Shown in pieces: positions 16,784-28,579 of a DNA stretch of 64,000 bases. Location: assembly GCA_963978545.1 (NCBI GenBank), contig OZ021727.1:47839385-47903384 (forward strand), given 5' to 3'. A program made the translations under genes and the position numbers. This DNA comes from Linyphia triangularis. Its lineage: Eukaryota; Arthropoda; Arachnida; Araneae; Linyphiidae. The notes under the pieces are model-generated. The model saw only the letters and a list, made by a program, of their open reading frames with translations. It searched no databases and was not told the origin of the DNA. Numbering within the stretch: the first letter of the stretch is position 1; every line of letters begins with the position of its first letter.

Positions 16784-17790
16784 TCTGTGACCTGAACAGA
16801 AATTTATTTTTGTCTCTAATTATTTCTTAGTTATGTTTTACTTTTAATAAAACAATTTTCTTTCGTAAGAAACTCACAAAATCACTACCATGCATATTTA
16901 ACCAGATTATATTGCCAATGATTTTAAAATACTACTAATAAAGTTCTTTGAGAAATCATATTTAAAGCGTAAGGTTATGAATTTCTTATATCAAGCTCCT
17001 TATTAGTGTAACTACAAATAAAATCATAATTTACCTCTCAAAGTATGAATAACTTATTATTTAAAAGCCAATCCCAAACTTGAATGTCTGACATATAAAA
17101 TATGCATAGTGGAATTTTTCCTTACTGCACCCTAACCTTTTTCGAAATCACTATTGATCCAGACTTCACTTGAAACGCTTATGGGCAAAATATTCAATTA
17201 TGGATGACGTCTACAAAAAAAAAGTAGGTGACGTTCGCCAAACAGCGATAAACAGACAAATATAGGGGACCACGACCAACCATGGCGCCAGTTAGACTGT
17301 GGTGAGAAAAGTAATTGCTCCGTCAGATCACTTTAATATCGTCGGAAGAAATTGCCTAGCTTCCATCCTTTTCATCCCACCCCACCACACCACATCCCCT
17401 TATACCCCCTATTTCACTACATACCAGAAGGAAGATAGATATTTGCATAATGCACTCTTCGTTGATTCCGTCAAAGTTGCTTTCGACTTGGCTGCGAACA
17501 AATAATGCCAGAAGATAAACAGAATGGCAAAGAAACTTCCCTTTTCGCGCCAAATGAAAAATGTGTTGCATTCCTCAATTACGACACATTACCCGAGCAT
17601 CCAGAAGAAATATTTCATTTAATTTCCATCAATAGAAGAATTGAACTCTGATTGGCTGTCTAGATTGCTGCAGACGACAAAAAGGCGGTCACATGTTGCC
17701 ATACGAACGCCCCTTATTGTTTACAACATTCTACTTTTTTTATTTTTTACTTCGAAAAGTGCAATGCTCCCTCCCAATCTCTTCTACATT
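16784..17790. other. GC-richer region upstream of promoter candidate
   Basis: From about 17240 to 17790 the sequence is less AT-rich than neighbouring DNA. It contains an ATTGG (inverted CCAAT) motif near 17650, inside 'ctgattggctgtc'. No coding exon was recognised. Overlapping short open frames on the two strands at about 17.30-17.57 kb look like chance frames in the richer composition. Confidence 0.4.
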
Positions 17791-17794
17791 CTAA

Positions 17795-17830
17795 TATAAA
17801 AGAGTTGAGAAATGTTTTTCTTTCAGTCTT
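17795..17830 (+). promoter_or_regulatory. TATA box plus arthropod initiator, putative promoter
   Basis: TATAAAAG begins at 17795. A TTCAGTC initiator lies downstream, with its A at 17825, so the first T of the TATA box is at -30 relative to that A. That is the canonical spacing of arthropod TATA-Inr promoters. A CCAAT-type motif and a GC-richer segment lie upstream. The transcript would run rightward. The only obvious downstream frame is short (ATG at 17935, about 28 codons). The first donor cannot be fixed by eye. It could be a distal promoter of the plus-strand Ig gene 32 kb downstream, but this is only inference. Confidence 0.4.
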
Positions 17831-18353
17831 TAAGTGAGCAAGTGCGTTAGTTGCATACAAAACTTTCTATTGGAGATTTTGTGAGATTTTGAAAAGAAGT
17901 TCTTTTAAAAGAATATTGTTTGTGTTGTATCTTGATGCCTTCCCTTTTTTATACTTTTGAAAGTTATGGATTTATGTCAGTTTTAGTATCGGTTTTACGG
18001 TTTCCTGTTCTGTTTCATTAATGGGTGATTCTTGTAGAAAAGAAAGCATTCTTGAAAATTCGTGCACTCTATTTATGAGAGAAAATAAGAAAAGTAGAGT
18101 GTACCCAATAACACCTAACGTAAGATATAGGATAATAATGGTTTATTATAGGTATATTTTTCATTACCTATTTGCCATTAGAAACTAAATATTTTCGTAA
18201 CGATTGCTTTAAACTTGCCTTCAAAAAGTTCCACCAACATTTATCTAGAAAAAAAAAATTTCGCAGCATTTATTTCTTTTTATTCTCTTAATATAAACAG
18301 TGTTCTTGAAATATTATAATATTAAGTTTTACAAAAGTGTGAACGATCAAGCT

Positions 18354-19640
18354 TTCATTGTAGTTCTTCAATAATATAGTATTAAAATATAAATATTATT
18401 TAAAATTGTTTCACTCAATATCAGTACGGGAATGAATAAAATGAAAATGAATTAAATTTTTTGAAAAATTGAAAAAATTTATTGTATCTTAAATATTTAT
18501 AGTTAATATTTTTAGCTCGTATTTACAGAAACTGGGTGAATAGCCTCCAAACATAGTAGATTTCGTTAAAACTATTAAGTAATTTATCAGTTTAAGCAAT
18601 AAGTAAAATATTTAATTAAGTTCAGATTCACCAAATGTATGCATCAATTTACAAGGATTTCATTTACCATGTCGCGTTGATGTCTAAAATCTTGGGTTTT
18701 TTTTGTTTTTTTTAAATACCATCTTCATTGCAGTTCTTCAATAATATAGTATAATATAATATAATATAGTAGTATATATAGTTTATAGTTTAATTAATAT
18801 ACAGTTTAATCCAGTTCAGATTCACCAAATGTATGCATCAATTTACAAGGATTTCTTTACCATGTCCCGTTTATGTCTAAAATCTGTTTTTTAACAAAAA
18901 ATACCATCTTCATTGTAGTTCTTCAATAATATAGTATAATATAATATAGTAGTATATATAGTTTAATTAATATATAGTTTAATTAAGTTCAGATTCACCA
19001 AATGTATGCATCAATTTACAAGGATTTCATTAACCATGTCCCTTTTATGTCTAAAATCTGTTTGTTTTTTTTAAATACCCTCTTCATTGTAGTTCTTCAA
19101 TAATATAGTATAATATAATATAATATAGTAGTATATATAGTTTATAGTTTAATTAATATATAGTTTAATCAAGTTCAGATTCACCAAATGTATGCATCAA
19201 TTTACAAGGATTTCTTTACCATGTCCCGTTTATGTCTAAAATCTGTTTTTTAACAAAAAATACCATCTTCATTGTAGTTCTTCAATAATATAGAATAATA
19301 TAATATAATATAGTAGTATATATAGTTTATAGTTTAATTAATATATAGTTTAATTAAGTTCAGATTCACCAAATGTATGCATCAATTTACAAGGATTTCA
19401 TTTACCATGTCCCTTTTATGTCTAAAATCTGTTTTTTAACAAAAAATACCATCTTCATTGTAGTTCTTCAATAATATAGTATAATACAATATAATATAGT
19501 AGTATATATAGTTTATAGAGTAATTAATATATAGTTTAATCAAGTTCAGATTCACCAAATGTATGCATCAACTTACAAGGATTTCGTTTACTATGTCCCA
19601 TTCATCTTTAAAATCTATTTTTTAACAAAAAATACAATCC
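18354..19640 (+). repeat. Satellite-like tandem array, unit about 174-185 bp
   Basis: The start motif 'ttcattgyagttcttcaata' occurs at 18354, 18724, 18909, 19083, 19268 and 19453. 'ttcagattcaccaaatgtat' occurs once per unit. Successive spacings are 370, 185, 174, 185 and 185 bp, so the first unit is a longer or divergent one. Length differences come mainly from a variable (ATAAT)/(TAATA) run in each unit. Confidence 0.9.
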
Positions 19641-21600
19641 ACTTTTGAAGAAAAGCATCTAAAATATAATAATAATCTCTTAATAAGGACATCATGGCTT
19701 ATATGTTCTCTTCATAATTTAGTTGATGCATATAATTATTATAATACATACATCATAAGTACAAAAAAATTGAATAAAATTATTTAGTAATCGCAAGATA
19801 AATTCTTATGGAGATGAAAGTAAAAAAAACAATCCATCTGGAAAAGTTTATGACCAATTAAAAAAATCGACACTTTTACCTAAAATTTAAATTTAGTTGC
19901 ACTATTTAGTTAGGAAAAAACATAAAATATCCAGTTCATCCCCAATCTCCCATAATTTGTCGTATAACCACTAACATTTTTCAAGTTAATTAATAAACTT
20001 CTAACTATGTATGTACCATAAAAATTTCAAGCTTTAGCCATATTTAGCATAACTTTTCTAAATGTTTCTAAGTAGGCATAATATGATCCAAAAAACAATC
20101 ACATGACCAAGATTTCGTATCCTATTAAGGTTTCTTCACATTTAATCTTATGCACTGTTTCAACCAATTAATCGGAAATTCTACTCGTTCACCCGAACTA
20201 ATTGATACAGGAAACTTATCAGGCCATTCCTTAATCCCCAGCGCTTCCCATATCCAACTGATACGAATTTCAATATCACTAATGCAAAGACAAATCATTC
20301 TTCAACAATACCAACCACACTAAATTTACTCTCCATCAACTCCAAATCTCTGGTAGTGCAAATAAGCCATAAATGTCAAATATTGAACTCACGTATACCC
20401 CATACAGACATTATACTACACAGCTTAGAGGTAACATTAACGCACAATGAGCAAATACGCAGACGATTTTCGCGTCCGGTTCATATTCCTGATTGGTCAG
20501 TCCAGTAGAATTGCATCGTAGGTTGTCCGCATAGAATAAGCCAGAGGCTATCTTCGCTAATTAAATATAGAAAGGGGTGAGTTCTAGCCAGGGCAGCTAG
20601 TTTTCGTCTAGCTTTCTTGGAAGGATAGAATGTTTGTGTTTTGTTTCCCTATTCTTCCGATTTTTGGTTCTCTTTTCGGTGTATTGGTGCCGGAATCCAA
20701 ATTATTGGTCATTTTGTTTATTCTCAGTAGACTTCGAAGGAAACGGATTGCTGCGTCATGTCAAAGAATCCCTTTAGGAATCAGAAGTAATTAAATTGGT
20801 ATATAGGCTGTTTCTGGAAATGAATTGATGTAATATTGTCCTAAGATCCTTAGAATAGAGAATAATGAAAGATTTCTTTGTTCTGTCAACACAACTTTTT
20901 TTTAACGAAAATCATATTATATTTTACTTAATCATCAAAACAAAAAATACAATTAAAATCTTAACTATTAAAAATAGGCAATATCCAATCGCTTATTCTT
21001 AGTAAAATAAGAACTCTGAAAAAGTCGTAATAAGATGTGGTTCATGTGAATAATCTAATTTATTTAATATAAAATTGATAAAATAAAAATTAGGGTAATA
21101 TAAATAATTTACATCACATAAATTAGATATTTATACACAAGAAAAAAAACATTGATGTTTATCTTATTTAAAAGCAGTTAAAACTGTATGACACAATAGG
21201 TCAGAATAGGCTATAAAGGCCACAAATCAGTGGTATTTCTCTTTTCTGATAGTAATACACTCCATTTTTGTAATCTAATATGAAAATCAATAAGTTAGAA
21301 ATTGCAATATTTAAACAAAAATTTATATTTAAAATTAATAAATTTAGCAAACAATAAATAAATGCTATTTCATTAAAAACATGTTTTAAATAAAACGCTT
21401 GTTTCTAAGAAAGTTACTTTATAGAAGAATTCTTTTGTTCAGTTTCCTTGCCTGAAACAATCTTAATTTTTAAAAAATCAAGTCTTGACTTATTAAGTAT
21501 TTTTATTTATATTTAGTTTTTTTTAAAACATGCAGTTAAAGTATTAATTACTTTTTAGAAAAATATTTATCTTCAACACTAACAATTTTCCCACTGCTTA
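19641..21600. other. Gene-free stretch with a GC-richer islet at 20.44-20.79 kb
   Basis: The islet contains CpGs, an ATTGG motif in 'cctgattggtcag' near 20493 and an 'attaaatataga' stretch near 20560. It resembles a promoter or first exon in composition, but no coding frame was recognised. Flanking DNA is plain AT-rich sequence. Confidence 0.4.
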
Positions 21601-21603
21601 AAT

Positions 21604-21715
21604 TTGTATTTGTTTGTTTGTTTGTTTGTTTGTTTGTTTGTTTGTTTGTTTGTTTGTTTGTTTGTTTGTTTGTTTGTTTGTTTGTTTGTTTGTTTGTTTG
21701 TTTGCTTGTTTGTTC
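21604..21715. repeat. (TTTG)n microsatellite
   Basis: About 27 units of TTTG with one interruption near the right end. It gives a Lys-Gln-Thr-Asn repeat frame on the minus strand that should not be read as a gene. Confidence 0.95.
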
Positions 21716-22600
21716 GTAAAAATTCGCAACATACAACCAAATATTACTAAAATTATTAATGATAGTTAAAATTTGAATGATTGTAGAAATATGTAAAAGA
21801 ATATATGAAATGAATTTCGGATAGCTAAATTTCAAAGAAAAAAATAATTTCCAGTGTATCTTTTCACATTTTCTCTATATCTTTCGGTATTTTGAAGAAA
21901 ATAGTAAAGTTGTTCGCCTTAATTAGAACTATTAAAAGGTAATACTCTATTTTCATTAATTTATTTTTACGCTTATGTACATAAAAATAAAACATTTTGT
22001 TCTTTTTCTATTGTTTAACCTAAAATTCATTTCTTAATAGTATCGTACAGGAATGGCTTTTAAGTATTATTTAAATGTAAATCTGAAATCAATGAAGATT
22101 AAGAAAAGGCATTTATCTATTAAATATGAAATTAAATAGGGTTAAGTTGAATTGAATCTATTGTGTTATTTTTTAACGTACCACTAGGAAAATTATCCGC
22201 ACTTTTTCTAGAAACTCATTGGAAATCTGAGAAATATTTGAATTTGAAGGCGTGGGTAAAGCCAAGCAAAAATCCCGTTTCATTTACAGACCTATTTCGA
22301 TGCATACCATCTTACAACAACTCTAACAACTTCAATCTTGGTTCTTCAGTGCATTACATAATAGGTTATTTACATTCCAAAATAATACGATACAGACAAA
22401 CACAACGTAAAAAAGAGCTTGATGAATTAATAACGGGGCCCTACAAAATTACACATTAATAACATTAGCAGACCTTGTTCAAATGTAGCCACGCCTGATA
22501 AATTCGCAATCTTTCCCCACAGACTAACACCGACCACAACCCCTTCCGATTCCTCACACTCGTGAATCTCGTTCACTCAGAGGGATCAGACTCATGAATC
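21716..22600. other. Gene-free stretch
   Basis: A plus-strand frame of about 98 codons at 22163-22459 has a more protein-like composition than most frames here. It starts at GTG rather than ATG, has no recognisable motif and is not bounded by splice sites. I do not annotate it as a gene. Confidence 0.45.
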
Positions 22601-22602
22601 TC

Positions 22603-22656
22603 ATTCCGTGGAATCTTCCAGAAGATCTCAATTTTGAAAGTGGCTCCCTATAAATG
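22603..22656 (+). promoter_or_regulatory. Heat-shock element with TATA box, putative inducible promoter
   Basis: GAAtcTTCcaGAA at 22611-22623 is a perfect three-unit heat-shock factor site: alternating GAA/TTC on a 5-bp period, preceded by an off-register TTC at 22604. TATAAAT lies at 22649-22655, 26 bp after the site, inside 'cccTATAAATGC'. This is the arrangement of heat-shock promoters, with the predicted start near 22680 on the plus strand. The surrounding 22.5-22.95 kb is unusually GC-rich for the window. A chance match is possible because no downstream gene is identified. Confidence 0.4.
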
Positions 22657-22706
22657 CGATGACCATGTTGTTGCTAGGACACAAAGGAATGGAGAGGGAG
22701 GGAAAG

Positions 22707-22838
22707 ATGGCAAAAGGGGAGATTCTTTTTCAGCAGAACCTCTCCCTGCTTCCTCCGTGGTGCGATGGTGATATATCTCCCTTCCCCCACGACCCGTCAG
22801 AATTTGTTGCTTTTGCACCGATAAGCACAGATTCTTGA
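22707..22838 (+). CDS. Small open frame downstream of the heat-shock-type promoter
   Basis: This 43-codon frame runs from ATG 22707 (MAKGEILFQQ...) to TGA at 22838. It lies about 27 bp after the predicted transcription start of the HSE/TATA unit. It matches no family I recognise: no signal peptide, no membrane segment, several prolines and acidic residues. It is listed only because of its position. An overlapping minus-strand frame (22648-22938) is equally open, so composition alone does not favour this strand. It could simply be part of a 5' untranslated leader or noncoding DNA. Confidence 0.15.
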   Translation: MAKGEILFQQNLSLLPPWCDGDISPFPHDPSEFVAFAPISTDS

Positions 22839-23223
22839 ATGTCTTTCTTAAGCTGAGACCCTTGATGTTAGTAGGGTAGACCCCGTTTATCTGATTATGC
22901 TCGAACAAGACAGTGGATCGGGTGATGGGACGTAACAAGAATCATCTTCGCAAAGTGATAAGACTTTTTTGTGATCAAAACGTTTGCATACCCTTATAAC
23001 ACAGCATCCAAAATGTATCACATCACTCTGAAAATTAATGAATGTCTTTTTATGGGAGAAGAGATAATAGGCGTTATCTAGAAACTAGAAAAGAGAGATT
23101 TGCATTCGGTTGTTAGAAATTAATTATGCCAGTATGTGCGCTTGTTTTATAAACTTGATTTTTTTTTTTAAACCAATTTTAAAAACTGATAGATAATTTG
23201 AAAAATGATTGCTATATACAGAA
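22839..23223. other. Non-coding stretch
   Basis: The right part of the GC-richer islet continues to about 22.96 kb and is then followed by AT-rich DNA. Nothing is recognised. Confidence 0.4.
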
Positions 23224-23224
23224 A

Positions 23225-24545
23225 CTAGCTGTGTGGCTCCACGCTGCTGGGGACCCGTTGAAAGTTTGCATTTAAGAAAAAGTAAAACAGAAGTAGCATA
23301 AAGCATTAGACGATTTTTTTTTCATTTAACGAACAGAAAAGACGCAAAAATCAAAAATACAGTAACTAAATGAAAAATTGAAACATTAATAATCATAAAA
23401 TTAAGTTATAATATAAATTATAAAGGGTACTCTTCCATTAGGCTGTTACCAGTTGGCGCCAAGTCTAATGTTTAAATGACGCGTAAATGTATCGCCAATT
23501 CTAAATATGGGAAATACATTATTTGAAGGTTGTAAGATCTGTAATTTGACCATTTTTATCTACAACGCGGCTAACAGAATAGTACCAAATTAAGTTAAAA
23601 TATAAATAATAAAATAAAATTAAAATATAAATGAAAATAAAACCTGTTGCGAGAAACTGCATTTATCTATACAAAAACACCAAATGAAATCGCGCCAAAA
23701 AATATCTTCTACATCTGTAACAAAAAAGCTTAGTATTCTTCAAATTATTTAGTAAACAGAAAAAAAAAAGTAAAACCCCCTTACCAACTTTATAATCATG
23801 CCCAAAATAAAGCACCAAAGAAATAAAATCGAAAATGAAATACTATTCTTCTGGTGTAAAATTTAAAATAGACTGGTGTAAATAGTAAAACACGTCTAAT
23901 ACAAAAAATGTATTCAAATCTAGATTAAATAATATGGAACTTGATACACAGGTAATAAACCACTATACAAATGAAAATAATCAAAAGAAAGAATTTTTAA
24001 ATAATCTGAGTTAAATACCAAAGAAAATGAATAAATATCTATTTGAGAATAAGAAGAAATATTAACAAATGTCGAAATTATTTGAAAGTTTTCGGTAAAT
24101 TTCAATAATCTTTTAGCCGTTATGTTTACATCATAATATTATGTTATTAATAATATTATGTTACGCTTTCAAACGGCGCATGTGCAGAGCTCCGATTGGC
24201 AGTAAATATATGGATAATTATAATAGTATTCGGAGGGTGGGGAACCGCTTTGAGGACAGACTATTGTGATACATAAAAATAATCAGAAAAACTAGGAGGA
24301 CACATTAAAATAATATTTGGTTTTATTCTGATGTAATAAAAAAATATTGATGCCATTCCAAGATTATTTTTTTTTTAATGTCACAAAATTTTAATGAAAG
24401 CAACTTTTAATTGAATTTAAAATTCTCTACAATCTCCAAGTACTAAAGATTCTATGTACTAAATTTCGAATCTCTAGGGGCAAAACTGTGGATGTGTATA
24501 AAGTTCAGACGTACAGACAACTCAGTTTTATATAAAGAGATATAT
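23225..24545 (+). mobile_element. Candidate non-autonomous retroelement-like repeat
   Basis: The left edge reads 'ctagctgtgtggctccac' followed by 'gctgctggggacccgttg'. The right edge has 'gttcagacgtacagacaac' followed by 'tcagttttatataaagaga'. From memory, this head and tail pair recurs in animal genomes as the ends of abundant non-autonomous elements. The interior carries no reading frame. No TSD was identified, so boundaries are approximate. Confidence 0.35.
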
Positions 24546-25372
24546 TTAAGAAAAAAGTGAAATTTTTTGCAGTAAATATTACTAACAAGGTAAACTACAT
24601 AAAACAGCTTACAGAAACTTGTATTGCAACTCTTTTTTCTTCAAAAAAATTAAAACGATTCATACAAAATAATTTACAACCTATGCTCCAATGCACTTTT
24701 TTGTAAAAACTAATTTTCGTTTCATCAAAATTCCAAGGAAAAAATGACGAATGTTGTTCAACCTCAGGTTTGTTGTGTAATTTGAATGCTACATTATCTA
24801 ATTAATTCTTAAAATTAAATGTATGGGACTTAACAATGTTTAGGATTTCTGTATATTAAACTTTGAATGTATGAAATTTGAATAATAATCTTCTTGTGAA
24901 TATTACATACACATACATATTTATAATTACTTACAACTAATTAATTCTAACTCAACTTGCACCAAAGAAAAAGTAATTGAACTTCCTAAAAGTTTGTAAA
25001 TTACGAACTAATTTCCTTTTGGGATCCAATTGGAAAACTTTGGAGCGTGTCAAAAGTCTAGACATTGAATGCGAGACATAAAAATACCAACGTTTCCTAA
25101 ATGAAACGTTATTAATCCTTTGAATACAGTTATTTAAATGCACTGTTTATAGGAAACATGTTTTATATATAATTTTCAATAAAACACCGTTAAAGTTACC
25201 TTGCCATCATATAAAGGGTTGGCTAGACATCATCTCGGTATGCAGTTGTAGAGGAACTATAATCCGTGTTATTAAGAATAGAATTTTTTTTTTCTGGAGG
25301 AGATCTAACGTAGTACTATATAAGTATTGCTTATGTACAAGGACAAAGGCATATTATGTGAGTAAGAGCAAT
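24546..25372. other. Gene-free AT-rich stretch
   Basis: No recognisable feature. A 63-codon minus-strand frame at 24952-25143 has no family match. Confidence 0.45.
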
Positions 25373-25386
25373 AGAGCTAAATTTGG

Positions 25387-25567
25387 TTGGTTAGTTGTTT
25401 TCAGATTATCTGGCGCCGTCAGCAACACAATGGCTATAATGCGCCGAAACATTCGTCATTAGACAAGCCAACCTACATTTACAAACACCCATGCCTAACA
25501 CGGGACTCGTACCCGCAACCTCGTTGTCTAGAAGCTAGCACGCTAAACACTATAGCGTTTGGTCGGC
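25387..25567 (-). mobile_element. tRNA-derived SINE (copy 1) with 14-bp TSD
   Basis: Read on the minus strand, it begins 'gccgaccaaacgctatag'. An A-box-like 'tatagtgtttagcg' and a B-box-like 'ggtacgagtcccg' follow, then a tRNA-unrelated body ending 'ccagataatctgaaaac'. It is flanked by the exact direct repeat agagctaaatttgg at 25373-25386 and 25568-25581, the hallmark of LINE-mediated insertion. It matches the SINE at 59.95 kb through its whole length. No terminal poly(A) is present; the tail is short 'aacca' repeats. Confidence 0.9.
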
Positions 25568-25581
25568 AGAGCTAAATTTGG

Positions 25582-28358
25582 AAACCAATGTGAAGGATAT
25601 TTCAACTCCAGAGTTACAAATTTAAAGGAGGAATTTTGTGCACCCAGACCAACTGGGATCAGATAAAAAGGATAGACTTAAATTGTTTTTCTGAAGAGGT
25701 AACTAATAACATTTAGATGACGCATTTAGCAATAGTGATGCTATATTATGCTTCTAAAGCAATAGTGATGCGTGTAACTAGTTCATCAGAGATGCCAACG
25801 GAAATTATATGCACCATTGTCTTGATATGCCTTCAAAAGTAGTAATCAAAGTCCGATTATTCCGGTAATCAAACAGGTCAATGCACCAGATAAACACACC
25901 TGGTTTGCTAAATATGAAGTTTGAGAGGAAAATATTAAATTAGAGGAGATAAGTGGAAAAACTTTAATATGAAGTAGCTGGAAAAAATCCGATTTTTAAT
26001 TTAAAGCAAAATGGGATATGATTAGAACGTGGTATTTTTTTAGTTCATGTAGGTAATGAGAAGTCAAGCCAAGAGTTTGAATTATTTGAATCGAAGTTTA
26101 AATATAACACAACCTGACTGATAATATTTTATATTCTTGTTGGAATTAATAGTTTTAAAATTTATCAATGGTTGGGAATTTTGGAATGATGAAAATTATG
26201 AAAACTATGCTCAAACCTTAGGTTGTAATTATTAATCATATTATTATTATTAATTATTATAAATTAACATCAACATTTTAAGTTGAATGCAATATAAGAG
26301 CTGCAGATCATATTTTGTTATTATTCTCCAACTATGCCTTTACTTTTATTCAAATGTACTTATAAATAGAATTTATTTTCTTTAGATTTTTTTAATGTTA
26401 TAATTGTAATGAATTTCATATTATATAACATTTATCATTATTCAGTTGATTTCTTTTATATAATGAATGTGTTGCAGAAATACATTATTTGTACTGATAA
26501 AAAATTTATTTCTCAACAAATTCAGTCAACCAACTTCATTGTTATTGAACTGCAGCATCTAAAAATAAATTTTAATAATTGTAATAATAAAATTGAAATA
26601 GTGAAATACCTATTTCTTTGAAAAGTTGACGTCTCTAAAGACTCTGAACATATTTATCCTAGGATATATTGATAGAACAGAAAAACAACTCTCCAAATTT
26701 ATGTTCTTAGCAACATTTTATAGTAATATTTCATTTAAAAAAACAATAAATTGCCTATCTTGATGTTAAAAATGTTACTCAATTTCCAATTTTTGCTAAA
26801 AGTATTGACTTCACATAGACAGACAGCTCTATCTTTGTAAAAAATTCCAACTTATTCAAGTCGAACTATAAACAAAAGAAATTTGAAACTGAAAATTTAG
26901 CACTTTATATCATTACTGTAAATTGTTTTTCCGAAGTTTGTCATGACATCCATTCTTAGTTGCATTTTAAAAGAAAAGTTCGGTTTTTTAGCTTCCAGAA
27001 CCTTGTACAAATTTAAACTATTGATAGAACTCAATTGATTGCTAATCACAAAAATAATTCAAGTTTTATTAAAAATTAATTCAGCAGTTTCAAACAATTG
27101 GAAGATAAAATGTTCAATCTAATAAACGTATGGGCAAAAATATATTTTGTTTAATGAGTTTATTACTTCAAGCTTATTACTTACACAAAAATCAAGTTCG
27201 TATTTGTATATTTTCCAAAGGAAATACAATGAAGTAGAAATTATGAAAATAATTACTATACTTTCTACTTTAAAAAAAGGATGAAAGAGCGAAAAAGATT
27301 TCTGGGTATTATGTGAAATTCATTTTCATTCATTTTAAAAATCAAGTTCGTTGAAATAGGAAGTATGGACGATTACTATACTTTCTACTTTAAAAAACGC
27401 AAACAAAAAAGAATTATGTGTACTACGTGAAACTCCATATTGACAACGAATCATTATGAAATCCTACTAGCAGCGTAATATAGTTTTATAAACTCAGGAC
27501 ACTGAATCATGAACAATAAAAAATTGTTCTATTAAATAAATAAACTAATTAATATATACCAGGTTTTCTTTATTTAAATACAGAACAGTTGCATAGGATT
27601 TGGTAAAATTTAATTACCTCGGATATTCAACCGTTGATAGTTAATTTTATGAAAATAAAAAATGACTCATATTTGTAATTTCCATAATAATTCTTCTTCT
27701 GATGAAATGTAATGAGTAGCTTAGTATTAAACCTCAATTCACTTTCATTTCCAACTAAATCCACCATTACATTAATTAATACTGGCTTTCTCGTAACAGT
27801 GATCAGTTTGCATAAGCCTTTCTAAATTGAAACGTAATTAAATATTTATTCAATTCAACTAAATGTGACTAATTCAGATTATTTCGATGAAAGTCAACAT
27901 TCAATTTTGAATAAAGCTTTTAGATTTATGTGGGATTTATACAGCGTTACACTTTTGTAGTCATTTCAATCTAAATTGCTATTAATAAGATCATTGACTG
28001 AGTAAATTGAAAACGCCATTCCTTTTGTTTACTTAAACTACATAGTTTGTTAAAATATACAGTATTTAATCTAAATGTATGTTTGCAAAATATCATAAAT
28101 AATTTATACTTGAAGAAAAATTTTGTAACACTATAAATGATGTAGAATCTCTTGCAGAAATAACAAATTCTATTAACTAATTATTATAATAATTGAATCG
28201 GTCATATCTCATCTTGCGGAAAAACAACTTCAATACCATACTATAAAATAATTTAACCTCTGAGTACACCAAACACTATAGAATGGGTTTTCAGCAAATC
28301 TCTTGATGTCCAAGAGTCAACTGCAAGTTTAGACAACTATTAACAATTCATGATTCTG
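25582..28358. other. Gene-free AT-rich stretch
   Basis: No gene or element is recognised. Around 27.2-27.4 kb a short block ('attactatactttctacttt') is locally repeated. Confidence 0.5.

Positions 28359-28579
<221 letters not shown>

Noticed and set aside
18354..19640. CRISPR-like array
   Set aside because: The repeats are about 180 bp, adjoin directly without unique spacers and lie in a eukaryotic genome.
21548..21835. Minus-strand frame with KQTN repeats
   Set aside because: It is a translation of the (TTTG)n array. The flanks show no domain or splice signals.
22163..22459. 98-codon plus-strand frame
   Set aside because: GTG start, no recognised motif, no promoter or splice context.
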